Assembly: GCF_014217545.1 (NCBI RefSeq)
Contig: NZ_CP043178.1
Coordinates: forward strand, 3,286,001 to 3,350,000
Length of the DNA: 64,000 nucleotides
DNA from: Pseudarthrobacter sp. NBSH8
GTDB lineage: Bacteria; Actinomycetota; Actinomycetes; Actinomycetales; Micrococcaceae
Direction of reading: 5' to 3'
Part shown: positions 1 through 7,709 of the stretch, one piece after another
Layout: every line of letters begins with the position of its first letter
Numbering within the stretch: the stretch's first letter is position 1
Made by a program: the position numbers and the translations under genes
Notes under the pieces: model-generated
Told to the model about the DNA's origin: nothing
The model's database searches: none
What the model saw: the letters and a program-made list of their open reading frames with translations, nothing else

Positions 1-756
1 CTTCACGATGTCGCCGAACGTCAGCATCCGTGCGCGGACATCCGCGGCCAACTCGGGGTAGAGGGCCTCCAGACCCTCCAGCACGGAGCGTTCGGTGGTG
101 ACGTCAGCACGGTTGATGATGTCTACGAGCGGCTGGATGCCGCCCACCACCTCCGTAGATTTCGCTTGCGTGGCCACCGCGCCGGCCCGCTGCTTGAGCG
201 TCTCGGCCACTATGCTCACGGTCTCCGGTGCCACCGAACCCATCGTGGCAATGCAGCGCGCCACTTCGGTTCGCTGCGCGTCACCGAGGGCGGCCATGAG
301 CGCGGACGCCTTGCTGGGGCGCAGGTGGGCAAGGAGCAGGGCGATGGTCTGCGGCAATTCACCGTCGATCAGCTCAAGCAGCTGCGAGGGGAGCATCATC
401 TCCAGGAACTCGAAGGACTTGCCGGCCATGGTGGATGCGAGCCGGTCCATGAAGCTGGCGGCCTTGTCCGCGCCAAAGGACGCTTCGAGAAGTCCGACGG
501 CGAGTTCCCGGCCGCCGCGGGCCGAGCGGCGTCCGCTCAAGGCGAATTCGTGGAATTCGCTGATCACTTTGTCCGCGACAACTGAGGAGACCCGACGCAG
601 GCGTACAATTTCCGCCGCGATGTCCTCGGCTTCGGTCTCGGAAAATTGCGCCATGACGGCGGCGGCGTTGGTCGGGCTCATCTGCATGAGCACCACGGCA
701 ACTTTCTGCGCCCCGGTCAGGGCGGGAGCCTCGGATTCAAGCTGTTCGACGGTCAT
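1..756 (-). CDS. fliG: FliG, flagellar motor switch protein (3' end outside window)
   Basis: FliG forms the rotor ring on the cytoplasmic face of the MS ring and meets the stator; with FliM/FliN it sets torque and switching. The 252 codons visible contain the N-terminal FliF-binding region and the middle domain with the EHPQ-type motif, here ELPQT at about residues 133-137, followed by IALLLAHL. The C-terminal charged torque helix lies beyond the window edge, so its residues cannot be checked. The ATG at 756 overlaps the fliF stop (ATGA), which implies translational coupling. The family is usually about 335 aa, so roughly three quarters is present. Confidence 0.93.
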   Translation of the reverse strand, partial: MTVEQLESEAPALTGAQKVAVVLMQMSPTNAAAVMAQFSETEAEDIAAEIVRLRRVSSVVADKVISEFHEFALSGRRSARGGRELAVGLLEASFGADKAASFMDRLASTMAGKSFEFLEMMLPSQLLELIDGELPQTIALLLAHLRPSKASALMAALGDAQRTEVARCIATMGSVAPETVSIVAETLKQRAGAVATQAKSTEVVGGIQPLVDIINRADVTTERSVLEGLEALYPELAADVRARMLTFGDIVK

Positions 757-2363
757 ACGGGCTGCTTTTCGTCCATAAGCCCGCGCAGGTGCTCGGCAGT
801 CCGGGACGGGCTCTCCGCCACCATGGTGTCGAGCTGCGCACGGCGGCGCTCGGCGGCGAGCGCTTCGACGCCCGGAAGCGGCATGGGTGTGAGTGGTGAG
901 ACGTCAATGGCCGCGGTGGCCGGCGAGCCTTCAAGCGCAGGGGGTTCGTCGGTACCCGGGAGCGGCTCGTGCTCAAACGCCACTCCGAGATCCACCGGTT
1001 CGCGCTGCTGGCGGCGACGCAGCGAGATCAGAACCGTCACGATCAAGGCCAAGGCCCCGAGCAGGATGCTGCCGCCCAAGATCAGCGTGTTCATCAGCTC
1101 GGCTTGCTTCGCGGCTTCGGCTTCAGCCTTGGCTGCATCTAGGGAAGCAGCTGCACTGTCTGCTGCCGCGGTGCTGAAGGGCAGCATTTCCACGGTCACC
1201 ACGTCACCCCGGGCGGGGTCGATACCGGCAGCCGCCGTCACGAGTGCGCGCACTGAGTTCAGGTTGACCCCGCCCGCCGTAGCTTGGTTGATTGCGACGG
1301 AAATGGTCTGGCGCTTGACTGCGCCCTGCGGGATGATACGTTCCTCCGTCACCTTGTTGACTGCGTTGTTCTTGGTGGCGTTGGTGGAGTCGAAGCTGCC
1401 GTTGCCGTTGGTACCGCCCGGCACCGCGACGTTGTCCGGGCCCAGCACACCGGCCGCCCCCCCGCCGGTTCCGGTGAATTTCTCCGTCTTAGTGGATTCG
1501 CTCAGCGCGGGCACATCCGCGGCTGCGGAGAATGTTTCGCTGCGCTGCTGGGCGGATTCGCCGGTCACGTCGGCAGCGACGGCGACTGTGGCGTTGCCGG
1601 GCCCGACCACTCTGTCCAGGACCGCCTTGACCGAGTCCGAGGTGCGCTGCTCGTAGTCGGCCGCCTGCTTGGACGAGGATCCGCTGGCCCCGCCGCCCAC
1701 GCTGGAGAGGACGTTGCCCTGCGAGTCCACCACGGAAACGTTGGTGGGTTTGAGGTTTTCAATGGCGGCCGAGGTCAGGTGCACTACCGCCTGGACCTTG
1801 TCCGCGGAGAGCGTGGTCCCCGGCTGGGTTTCCACGAACACGGACGCGGTGGCGTCAGGGGTGGTGTCAACGAAGACGGACTTTTGCGGGATGGCGAGCC
1901 TGACGGCGGCGGTCTTCACGCCGTCCATGGCCTGGATGGTGGTGGCCAGCTCGCCTTCGAGGGCACGCTTGTAGGTGACGGACTGCTGAAATTCAGAGGA
2001 GGTCACGCCGAGCTCGTCCAGCAGTGAGTATCCCGTGGCTGCGGCAGAGGGCAGGCCAGCCGCGGCAGCTTTGAGCCGTTCGTCGTAGACCTTCTCCTCC
2101 GGAACGAGGATGGTGGAGCCGCCGTTGGCGATTTCGTAGGGGACGTTGTCCTTGCGGAGCTGCTCCACGATGCCGTTGGCGTCAGTGTCCTTCAAGCCGG
2201 AAAACAGCGGCGAGTAGGCGGGTTTGCCCAACCATGCCGTCAGGGCCACCGTGCCCAATACCAGCACGGCGACGCCAATGATCGCAATGGTCTTCTGGCC
2301 GGTGGTGAAGCCCTGGAGCCCGCTGCCCAGCTTGCGGAAGAACTCGGAAATCTGCGGCGGCAT
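753..2363 (-). CDS. fliF: FliF, flagellar MS-ring protein
   Basis: FliF is the membrane ring on which the rod, export gate and FliG assemble. The 536-aa product has a first membrane segment at about residues 24-45, a periplasmic YscJ/FliF domain (30-220), a second FliF region, a second membrane helix at about 437-458 (ILGGSILLGALALIVTVLI) and a cytoplasmic tail that would bind FliG. Length is normal for the family. Its start shares one base with the fliE stop (TGATG) and its stop overlaps the fliG start, so fliE-fliF-fliG look translationally coupled in one flgB-led operon. Confidence 0.96.
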   Translation of the reverse strand: MPPQISEFFRKLGSGLQGFTTGQKTIAIIGVAVLVLGTVALTAWLGKPAYSPLFSGLKDTDANGIVEQLRKDNVPYEIANGGSTILVPEEKVYDERLKAAAAGLPSAAATGYSLLDELGVTSSEFQQSVTYKRALEGELATTIQAMDGVKTAAVRLAIPQKSVFVDTTPDATASVFVETQPGTTLSADKVQAVVHLTSAAIENLKPTNVSVVDSQGNVLSSVGGGASGSSSKQAADYEQRTSDSVKAVLDRVVGPGNATVAVAADVTGESAQQRSETFSAAADVPALSESTKTEKFTGTGGGAAGVLGPDNVAVPGGTNGNGSFDSTNATKNNAVNKVTEERIIPQGAVKRQTISVAINQATAGGVNLNSVRALVTAAAGIDPARGDVVTVEMLPFSTAAADSAAASLDAAKAEAEAAKQAELMNTLILGGSILLGALALIVTVLISLRRRQQREPVDLGVAFEHEPLPGTDEPPALEGSPATAAIDVSPLTPMPLPGVEALAAERRRAQLDTMVAESPSRTAEHLRGLMDEKQPV

Positions 2364-2722
2364 CAGGCCTGCATCCTCATGATCTCGTTGAACGCGTCGA
2401 CGCCCTTGTTGCGGACGGCGGCCACGAGTTCCAGCGTGATCTGGGCCCGGCTGGAGGCGAGGGTGGCCGCGTGGATGTCATCGAGGTTGCCGGTGACCGC
2501 GGAGACTGCAAGTTCCTTGGAGGTGGACTGCAGCTGCTGGAGATTGTCAACGGCGCCGGTCAGGGCCGTCGCGAAGTTGCCGCCGGAACTAGCGCCTGTA
2601 ACGGCGCTTCCCGCCGAGGTGGCGCTGTCCAGGTAACCGGTGCCCTGGACGCCCTGGACACCCAGTCCCGCAACACCGCCCGCCCCGACGCTGCCAATCG
2701 AACCTATCGCGTCAAAGGCCAT
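2363..2722 (-). CDS. fliE: FliE, flagellar hook-basal body protein
   Basis: FliE joins the MS ring to the proximal rod. The 119-aa protein has a variable Gly/Ala-rich N-terminus and a conserved C-terminal half (about 45-119) ending with the typical pattern LVAAVRNKGVDAFNEIMRMQ. No cleavable signal is present, as expected for a type III flagellar export substrate. Its start shares a base with the flgC stop (TGATG), and its stop shares one with the fliF start. The order flgB-flgC-fliE-fliF-fliG is the classical basal-body order. Confidence 0.94.
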   Translation of the reverse strand: MAFDAIGSIGSVGAGGVAGLGVQGVQGTGYLDSATSAGSAVTGASSGGNFATALTGAVDNLQQLQSTSKELAVSAVTGNLDDIHAATLASSRAQITLELVAAVRNKGVDAFNEIMRMQA

Positions 2723-3114
2723 CAGGGCTTTCCAATCTCAAGGGCCGCCAAATACGTTTCACGGGCGCGGTCCACCACTTGGGCGTTGGCCTGGTAGCCG
2801 CGCTGGGCAATGATGAGGGCGCCCATCTGCTCCGCGAGGTCAATGTCCGGGTACCGGACGTAGCCAGCAGCATCGGCCAGCGGATGGTCAGGCTGGTACA
2901 CAACCCGGCCCACTGCGTCGCCCTGGGGTGTGCTCTTAACGTAAACACCGGTTCCGTTGGCGCCTTCCCCGGCCTCAACGTAGCGTGCCCGGAAGGCCTC
3001 GCCGTTGGTGCTGGTGGCGGTATTCATGTTGGCCAGGTTGTCCGAGACGGCGTCCAGCCACTTCCGGTGGACGGTCAGGGCGGAGCCGGCGATGCTGATG
3101 GCGTCGAACGTCAT
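2722..3114 (-). CDS. flgC: FlgC, flagellar proximal rod protein
   Basis: FlgC is a rod protein connecting the MS ring to the distal rod. The 130-aa product starts with the family pattern FDAISIAGSALTVHRKWLD followed by DNLANMNT, the conserved rod N-terminal heptad helix, and ends with a second amphipathic helix (YQANAQVVDRARETYLAALE). These paired terminal helices are the flg_bb_rod and flg_bbr_C regions that coil together in the assembled rod. It lies one base downstream of flgB and overlaps fliE by one base. Confidence 0.95.
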   Translation of the reverse strand: MTFDAISIAGSALTVHRKWLDAVSDNLANMNTATSTNGEAFRARYVEAGEGANGTGVYVKSTPQGDAVGRVVYQPDHPLADAAGYVRYPDIDLAEQMGALIIAQRGYQANAQVVDRARETYLAALEIGKP

Positions 3115-3115
3115 C

Positions 3116-3457
3116 TCAGTTGGTCCTCATCGCGGCGCGAAGGGCTGTGAACTGGCCGTTGACTGCGCGGGCGGCGAACTGGTAGCGCAGCACCGTGTCG
3201 ATGTTGGACAGGGTTTCGGTGTCCAGGTTTACGTTGTTGCCGTTGAGCTGGGTCGGTTCAAGCGACGGCGAGACGGTGGCTGCCGCAGACCCGCTGCCAT
3301 TGCGCACGGAGGATGCGAGCGCCGCCTCGAAGGAGACCCGCTTGGCCTGGTAGTTCGGCGTGTTGATGTTCGCGATGTTGTTGGCGATGGTGCGCTGGCG
3401 CAGCGCCAAGCCGTCCAAGGCGCTGGCAAGCGCCGCGGAGGTCACGGATTCGAGCAC
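3116..3457 (-). CDS. flgB: FlgB, flagellar proximal rod protein
   Basis: FlgB is the most proximal rod subunit and the first gene of this basal-body operon. I place the start at a GTG at 3457 (MLESVTSAALASALDGL), giving 113 aa. A GGCAGGA ribosome-binding site lies five bases upstream. Upstream in-frame ATGs would add about 44 unrelated residues and run into the promoter. The motif RQRTIANNIANINTPNYQA is the hallmark rod N-terminal helix. A sigma-28-type promoter lies about 75 bases upstream. Confidence 0.93.
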   Translation of the reverse strand: MLESVTSAALASALDGLALRQRTIANNIANINTPNYQAKRVSFEAALASSVRNGSGSAAATVSPSLEPTQLNGNNVNLDTETLSNIDTVLRYQFAARAVNGQFTALRAAMRTN

Positions 3458-3531
3458 GACAATCCTGCCTGAGTGGTATTCAGTGGCCGATCCATGGCCG
3501 TGGTGTCGAGCGATCCGTGCTCTATGAGTGA

Positions 3532-3558
3532 TTATCGGCACTGGCCAAGCGTGCGTTA
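3532..3558 (-). promoter_or_regulatory. sigma-28-type promoter of the flgB-flgC-fliE-fliF-fliG operon
   Basis: Read leftward, the sequence is TAAC, 15 bases, then GCCGATAA. This matches the FliA/SigD consensus (TAAA-N15-GCCGATAA) at 11 of 12 positions with ideal spacing. It leaves a leader of roughly 70 bases before the flgB GTG. The same architecture occurs before fliC and flgN in this window. The match is seen; its use by a flagellar sigma factor is inferred. Confidence 0.8.
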
Positions 3559-3649
3559 GCAAGAAAGTGGACGTATTTAAACGGGTCACGCCTGGGCACG
3601 GAAACCCCCGATGGCAGCGGCCTGGTATCCCTCGGGTTGTGCTGACGTG

Positions 3650-4102
3650 TCATTTCACGGTGAGAGTGCCCTTCATGTTGCCATGGAAGATGCAGTGGTA
3701 CGGGTAGGTTCCGGGCTCAGCCGGGGCGGTGAAGCTGCCGTCGCCGGCTTTGATGGTGGCATCGAACGCCGCGCCGGTGTCCGCGGTGATGCTGTGCGCT
3801 TCTATGTCTTCGTTGACGACGCTGATCGTCGCTCCGGGGCTTACGGTTTCGGATCCCTGGTATTTGAAGCCCTTGATCAGGATTTTCGCTGCGGCTGCGG
3901 CCGGCGGAGTTCCGGGGCTGGAGTTGGAGGGGGCGGGGGCTTGGTTCGTGGGCACCGCTGAGGCTGATTGTTCCGTCATTGTCGGTGCCGCAGTCGTGCC
4001 GGACCCGGACATGGCAGGTGTTCCACAACCGGCCAGAGCCAGCAGCGTAGCTGCTGCCGCGGCTCGTCCGAGAAACTTACGCGTGCTGCTGTTTGCCTGC
4101 AT
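3650..4102 (-). CDS. Cupredoxin-domain (plastocyanin-like) lipoprotein
   Basis: A predicted type 1 copper lipoprotein of 150 aa. The signal peptide ends in the lipobox LALAGC, and a 50-residue Ser/Pro/Thr/Ala-rich linker leads to a cupredoxin domain. The type 1 copper ligands are visible: a His in EAHSIT and the C-terminal Cys, His and Met in YHCIFHGNM. The ATG at 4102 is preferred over an upstream TTG because AAAGG sits seven bases before it. It is the last gene of a CHRD-sortase-cupredoxin run. It may hold or shuttle copper at the outer face of the membrane; an electron-transfer role is also possible. Confidence 0.85.
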   Translation of the reverse strand: MQANSSTRKFLGRAAAAATLLALAGCGTPAMSGSGTTAAPTMTEQSASAVPTNQAPAPSNSSPGTPPAAAAAKILIKGFKYQGSETVSPGATISVVNEDIEAHSITADTGAAFDATIKAGDGSFTAPAEPGTYPYHCIFHGNMKGTLTVK

Positions 4103-4144
4103 GGTCAAACCTTTCGTCGGCTGCTGGATCGAACAAGGTCCGTT

Positions 4145-4840
4145 TCAGGCTTTGAGTTTGGCGTAGATGACGTAGTTGTCGTCGAAGAGCCCGGTGGCGG
4201 GGTCGTAGCCGTCGCAGGTGATCAGGCGGAGTTCGGCGCCTGGGGTGTTGCCGTAGACCTCGAGGGTGGGGAACCCGTTTTTGCTGTAGAGGGCTCCGCG
4301 GTCAACGGTGAACACGGCTGTGCTGCCGTCGGTTCGGGAGACGTTGATCTCGGTACCGGGTGTGAGTTTGCGGAGGTCCGCGAAAACACCCTGGTTGCCG
4401 CCGAGCGCGTTGACGTGGCCCAGCATCACGGAGGGCCCGCGTTCCCCGGGCGTTGGTGAGCCGTTGTACCAGCTCGCTGGTGCGCCGCTGCCGGTGTCCT
4501 GCGGGACTTCCAGGGAGCCGTTCTCCCGCAGGCCCAGGTGGAGCAGGTCGGTCCGGACCCCGATCGAGGCAATGCTCAGGGTGACCGGAGCTGAGGCACC
4601 CAACACCGGAAGCTGTTGGCCGGCCGTCGCCGGGGCAGCCGCCGACGGCGCGGTGGGTGGGGACGGGGCCGACGGCGGGCTGGCCGGCACCGACGACGAG
4701 GCAGAGGCCGAAGGCATGGCGCCGGCGTCGGGAGTTCCCGATGTTCCGGCGGCGCAGCCGGCCAGGGCCAGCAGGAGCAGAACCCCGGCCGCCGCGGGGG
4801 CCAGGAAGCCCCCGCGGCGGCCGTGGTTCGTGGTTCTCAC
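4145..4840 (-). CDS. Class F-like sortase domain protein
   Basis: A sortase-fold transpeptidase of 231 aa (GTG start). An N-terminal hydrophobic segment is followed by a lipobox-like LALAGC, a Ser/Pro/Ala linker and a compact sortase domain at about 85-231. The catalytic His lies in MLGHVN and the Cys in LITCDG. Class F sortases have this size and pattern. The strand after the Cys has no Arg at all (FDDNYVIYA), although sortases normally use an Arg there, so activity is uncertain. It lies 24 bases downstream of a CHRD surface protein whose C-terminus looks like a sorting signal, which makes that protein the obvious candidate substrate. Confidence 0.82.
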   Translation of the reverse strand: MRTTNHGRRGGFLAPAAAGVLLLLALAGCAAGTSGTPDAGAMPSASASSSVPASPPSAPSPPTAPSAAAPATAGQQLPVLGASAPVTLSIASIGVRTDLLHLGLRENGSLEVPQDTGSGAPASWYNGSPTPGERGPSVMLGHVNALGGNQGVFADLRKLTPGTEINVSRTDGSTAVFTVDRGALYSKNGFPTLEVYGNTPGAELRLITCDGYDPATGLFDDNYVIYAKLKA

Positions 4841-4864
4841 AGTATTGATCCGCTCAGCCTGGGC

Positions 4865-5635
4865 TTAGGCTGCTGCGTTGGCGTTGCGGCGGCGCACTGC
4901 GTAGGCTCCGCCGGCAAGAGCGACCAGGACCAGGCCACCGCCCAGGGCGAGGGCTCCGGCGTCGTTCCCTGTCTCCTGGCTGACGCCGGTGTCAGCGCCG
5001 CCGGCGGGCATCTTCATCTGCCCGGCCGTCAAGGTCCCGCACAGGGCAGGGGACGTCGCGGCCAGCGGCAGGGTCGGTGCCAGGTCTGACTTGGCGGCCT
5101 GGCCGGCCGCGCTGAGGGTGGCGGGGTCAAGGCCGTGGACCACAACAACGGCCGTACCGGCAGCCAGGGCGGCCTTGGTCTCGGCGTTCACCTCAAACGT
5201 GCGGTCAACAGTGTAGGAGGCGCCCTGCCCGGCGACCTTAAGATCCAAGCCCGCAGCCGGACTGGTGTCCCCGCTGGTGGAGAGAGTGGTCACGATACCG
5301 CCGTAGAACGGGGCACCTTCGGTGGTGGAGATGACCTGGTCGCCGTCCTTATCCGCCGACGGTGCCGGGCAGGTGCCCTGGGCTCCGCCGTGGATATGCT
5401 GGACGTGCGGGTACGGTGCGTCCATAAACGTCGAGGCCAGGCCCGAAACGTTCAGGACAACGTGGGCCTGATTGCCGGTGACATCAACCGTGACGGTGCC
5501 CGAACCTGTGCTGCCGTTGATCTGGCCCAGGGTCGACTGGTAGGACTGATCCGCTGCCATCGCGGGGGAACTGGAAAGGGCCAGTGCCGCCAAAGCCAGG
5601 GTGGGGACAGCCATAAAGCGAAGTGTCTTATTCAT
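4865..5635 (-). CDS. CHRD-domain surface protein with C-terminal anchor
   Basis: A secreted protein of 256 aa with a signal peptide ending near SSPAMAADQ, a CHRD-type beta domain (about 30-205) and a C-terminal tail of TG-containing spacer, hydrophobic helix (ALALGGGLVLVALAGGAYAV) and RRR. That tail resembles a cell-wall sorting signal, but no canonical LPXTG is present; the nearest match is SQETG. The domain has a His cluster and Cys (HVQHIHGG, TCP) and an EF-hand-like loop DKDGDQVISTTE. It heads the operon with the sortase and cupredoxin. Start supported by AGGAG eight bases upstream. Function is unknown; the context suggests metal handling at the cell surface. Confidence 0.82.
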   Translation of the reverse strand: MNKTLRFMAVPTLALAALALSSSPAMAADQSYQSTLGQINGSTGSGTVTVDVTGNQAHVVLNVSGLASTFMDAPYPHVQHIHGGAQGTCPAPSADKDGDQVISTTEGAPFYGGIVTTLSTSGDTSPAAGLDLKVAGQGASYTVDRTFEVNAETKAALAAGTAVVVVHGLDPATLSAAGQAAKSDLAPTLPLAATSPALCGTLTAGQMKMPAGGADTGVSQETGNDAGALALGGGLVLVALAGGAYAVRRRNANAAA

Positions 5636-5698
5636 TGGAAGATCTCCTCATACACGCGCATGTGATGTTGGCACCCCCCGAAGTAGGGGGCACGGGTA

Positions 5699-5725
5699 CT
5701 TCGGAGCCGCAGCGGAAAAGGATGG
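5699..5725 (-). promoter_or_regulatory. SigK-like ECF promoter of the CHRD-sortase-cupredoxin operon
   Basis: Read leftward: CCATCC, 15 bases, CCGAAG, about 60 bases before the CHRD start. Mycobacterial SigK promoters are described as CCATCC...CCGAAT. The second CHRD gene in this window has the same element with identical spacing, and a SigK-like gene lies 1.1 kb away. Assignment to that sigma factor is inference. Confidence 0.6.
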
Positions 5726-5818
5726 GAACGGATATGAACCCGGACACACCAGTGTTTGTATCCGCACGGCCCGGCAGGGGACGGCCGGCCTTTCTCAGGG
5801 CGTGGGACCCGTCTTGGA

Positions 5819-6295
5819 TCAGCCAGCTGCAGCCCTGCGGCGGCCCCGGGCAGTTAGCGGCTGTTCCGGCCACCACGTCCGGTGTAGGGCGTAACCGGCC
5901 ACAGCCAAACCGCCCGCAGCTGCTTCGGCGACCGCAGTGAGGACCTTGGCCGCGTACCAGACGGGTTCATACATGGCAGGCAGCGGCCCGAGAGCAGGGA
6001 CCTGGACGTACCGGTAGAGGATGACCGCGGCCAGGGATGAGAACCCCACCACTGCGGCGGCCGCGAAGGCGGCCGGTGAACCCTTGAGCAGCACAAACGC
6101 CGCGGCCGCCACTGAGGCTCCCGCCTGGACCAGGAACAGGGTGCCTTGCCCCAGACCGCCGGGCGCGGCCTGCTGGTAGCCCGGGGCGAGCTGGACATGG
6201 ACCACGGCACTGATAAGCAGGGCAGCCGCGACAAAGCCACGCAGCACCCAAACGGTGTTCTTCCGTGCGGCGGGGCTTAGTTCCGGCCGGTTCAT
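5819..6295 (-). CDS. Four-helix membrane protein of unknown function
   Basis: A 158-aa hydrophobic protein with about four membrane helices (near residues 13-32, 48-65, 70-92 and 110-132) and a basic tail ending RGRRRAAAG. The ATG at 6295 overlaps the upstream cupredoxin stop (ATGA), so the two should be made together; a longer start would run into that gene. A His and Tyr on the outer loop (VVHVQLAPGYQ) could be ligands, but this is speculation. I do not recognise a named family. Its coupling to a secreted cupredoxin suggests a membrane partner of that protein. Confidence 0.75.
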   Translation of the reverse strand: MNRPELSPAARKNTVWVLRGFVAAALLISAVVHVQLAPGYQQAAPGGLGQGTLFLVQAGASVAAAAFVLLKGSPAAFAAAAVVGFSSLAAVILYRYVQVPALGPLPAMYEPVWYAAKVLTAVAEAAAGGLAVAGYALHRTWWPEQPLTARGRRRAAAG

Positions 6296-6675
6296 TTCAC
6301 GACCAGCGTCCCGGTCATTTGCGGATGAAAAGTACAAATGATCCCGTAGTCACCGGGAACAGCCGGTGCCTGAAAAATCACCGTCGCGCCTGCCGGGACC
6401 TCGACGTCGAAACCGCCGTTGTCTTTGGCCGTGAGGGTATGCGGGGCGCTGTCCGCGTTCGTTACCGTGACCGTCGCTCCCGGTTTTACGGATGCCGGAA
6501 CTTCGTAGGCGAAGTCCCTGATGGTGATGACGGCGTCACCGGACTGTGCCGGCGCATCAGGGGACGGGGCGGAGGTACTGCTGCCGGCCGGGGGTGCGCT
6601 CTGCACCCCGCATCCGGTGATGCCGGCGAGCGACACGGCTACAGCTACAGCCAGAACACGATTGATGGTTCTCAT
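6292..6675 (-). CDS. Cupredoxin-domain lipoprotein (second copy)
   Basis: A 127-aa type 1 copper lipoprotein. The signal peptide carries the lipobox LAGITGC, a Ser/Pro-rich linker follows, and the cupredoxin domain shows the expected ligands: His in APHTLT and Cys, His, Met in IICTFHPQM. GAGGAG precedes the ATG. It is shorter than the cupredoxin at 3650 and clearly diverged from it. It is coupled by ATGA overlap to the following membrane protein and lies downstream of the sigK-like gene on the same strand, so the three may be co-expressed. Confidence 0.86.
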   Translation of the reverse strand: MRTINRVLAVAVAVSLAGITGCGVQSAPPAGSSTSAPSPDAPAQSGDAVITIRDFAYEVPASVKPGATVTVTNADSAPHTLTAKDNGGFDVEVPAGATVIFQAPAVPGDYGIICTFHPQMTGTLVVK

Positions 6676-6837
6676 GGGAATCTCCTCGACGGGCGTGTTG
6701 TTGTTACTCCGCGCACGCCCGGTGGCGAACGTCAGGAAACTACCCCGCGCAGATTATTCGCCGCCGACGGCGCCACGGACTGCCCGGTACGGCATCTCTG
6801 CGGTCCGGGCGCCGGCAGCAAGACCTGCCGTGGCGGG

Positions 6838-7428
6838 CTACGCCGGTTCGAGTTCCGTTCGCAGCCGCGACAGGCCGTCTCTGATGCGGGACTTGATGGT
6901 GGGCAGCGGTGTGGAGAGCTGTTCGGCGACCTCACGGTAGGTCAGGCACCCAAGGTAGGCCAGGACGATGGCCTCGCGCTGGAGCGGGGACAGGCAACCC
7001 AGGGTCCGGTGAAGGGTTTGGGCGTCCATCCTGTTGATGACCGTCTCGGATACTTCGTCATTAGCCGTGTTCTCGGTGTAGCCAGCCCAGCGCCTGTCCC
7101 GGATTTGGCTGCGGTATTGCGAACGGACTCTGTCAACCGCTCTGCGGTGCGCGATCGTCATGAGCCATGCCATGGGGCTTCCCGCGATCGGGCTGTATTG
7201 CGACGACTTTTGCCAGACCATGATGAAAACTTCCTGGGTTACGTCCTCGCTTAGCTCGCGATCGATGAGCACGCGGCGGACCAGGCCGAACACCCGCGCC
7301 GACGTTTGATCATAAAAATCGCTGAATGCCTGATGATCACCCTGCGCTGTGCGCACAAGGAGTTGCGCCAGGGCATCCCTGGCCGTCTCAGGGGACAAGG
7401 GACGTTGTGGCTCGCTCGAACTGTTCAT
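6838..7428 (-). CDS. sigK: ECF RNA polymerase sigma factor, SigK-like
   Basis: A 196-aa ECF sigma factor. Region 2 runs about 25-110 (DVTQEVFIMVWQ, MAWLMTIAHRRAVDRVR) and region 4 about 135-192 with a helix-turn-helix (YREVAEQLSTPLPTIKSRIR). The start is ATG 7428 with AAGG upstream; longer in-frame starts add 60 unrelated residues. Overall pattern fits the SigK group, which in mycobacteria is controlled by the membrane anti-sigma RskA encoded just downstream. No rskA-like gene is present here. Two Cys (145, 161) occur in region 4. Two CCATCC-N15-CGAA-type promoters in this window are candidate targets. Confidence 0.87.
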   Translation of the reverse strand: MNSSSEPQRPLSPETARDALAQLLVRTAQGDHQAFSDFYDQTSARVFGLVRRVLIDRELSEDVTQEVFIMVWQKSSQYSPIAGSPMAWLMTIAHRRAVDRVRSQYRSQIRDRRWAGYTENTANDEVSETVINRMDAQTLHRTLGCLSPLQREAIVLAYLGCLTYREVAEQLSTPLPTIKSRIRDGLSRLRTELEPA

Positions 7429-7627
7429 TGTGCCTTCAGCCGTCAGGTGCGACCGCCCCCAGCGGGCAGCCCTGGTCCAGCAGGTATTGCAATCAGGCCA
7501 GCCGTCACCGGGGTCTGCAACCGGGCCTTCGGCCAAGTCGAGACAGATCCCACCTTGCACCGTGCGCATCGTGGCCTTCACCGGCCAGAGCCTGCGAAGA
7601 GGCGCCAAACGGGTTATTCAGCAAGTT

Positions 7628-7679
7628 AGAGAACGCATGTTCTCTGCCTTGCCCCTTACACTAGAGAACGATCGTTATC
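7628..7679. promoter_or_regulatory. Two operator-like inverted repeats before the TetR gene
   Basis: AGAGAAC-GCAT-GTTCTCT (7628-7645) is an exact 7-bp inverted repeat. At 7664-7679 a second site, GAGAACGATCGTTATC, centres on the perfect palindrome AACGATCGTT. Both contain GAGAACG and lie in the 281-bp gap between the divergent sigK and tetR genes, so one bound regulator could affect both. Confidence 0.6.
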
Positions 7680-7709
7680 CATGCAAGCGAACAGGAAGAA
7701 ATACTCTCT

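Noticed and set aside
3458-3589. A longer FlgB start at 3589
   Set aside because: It would place the sigma-28-type promoter inside the coding region and add 44 residues absent from the family.
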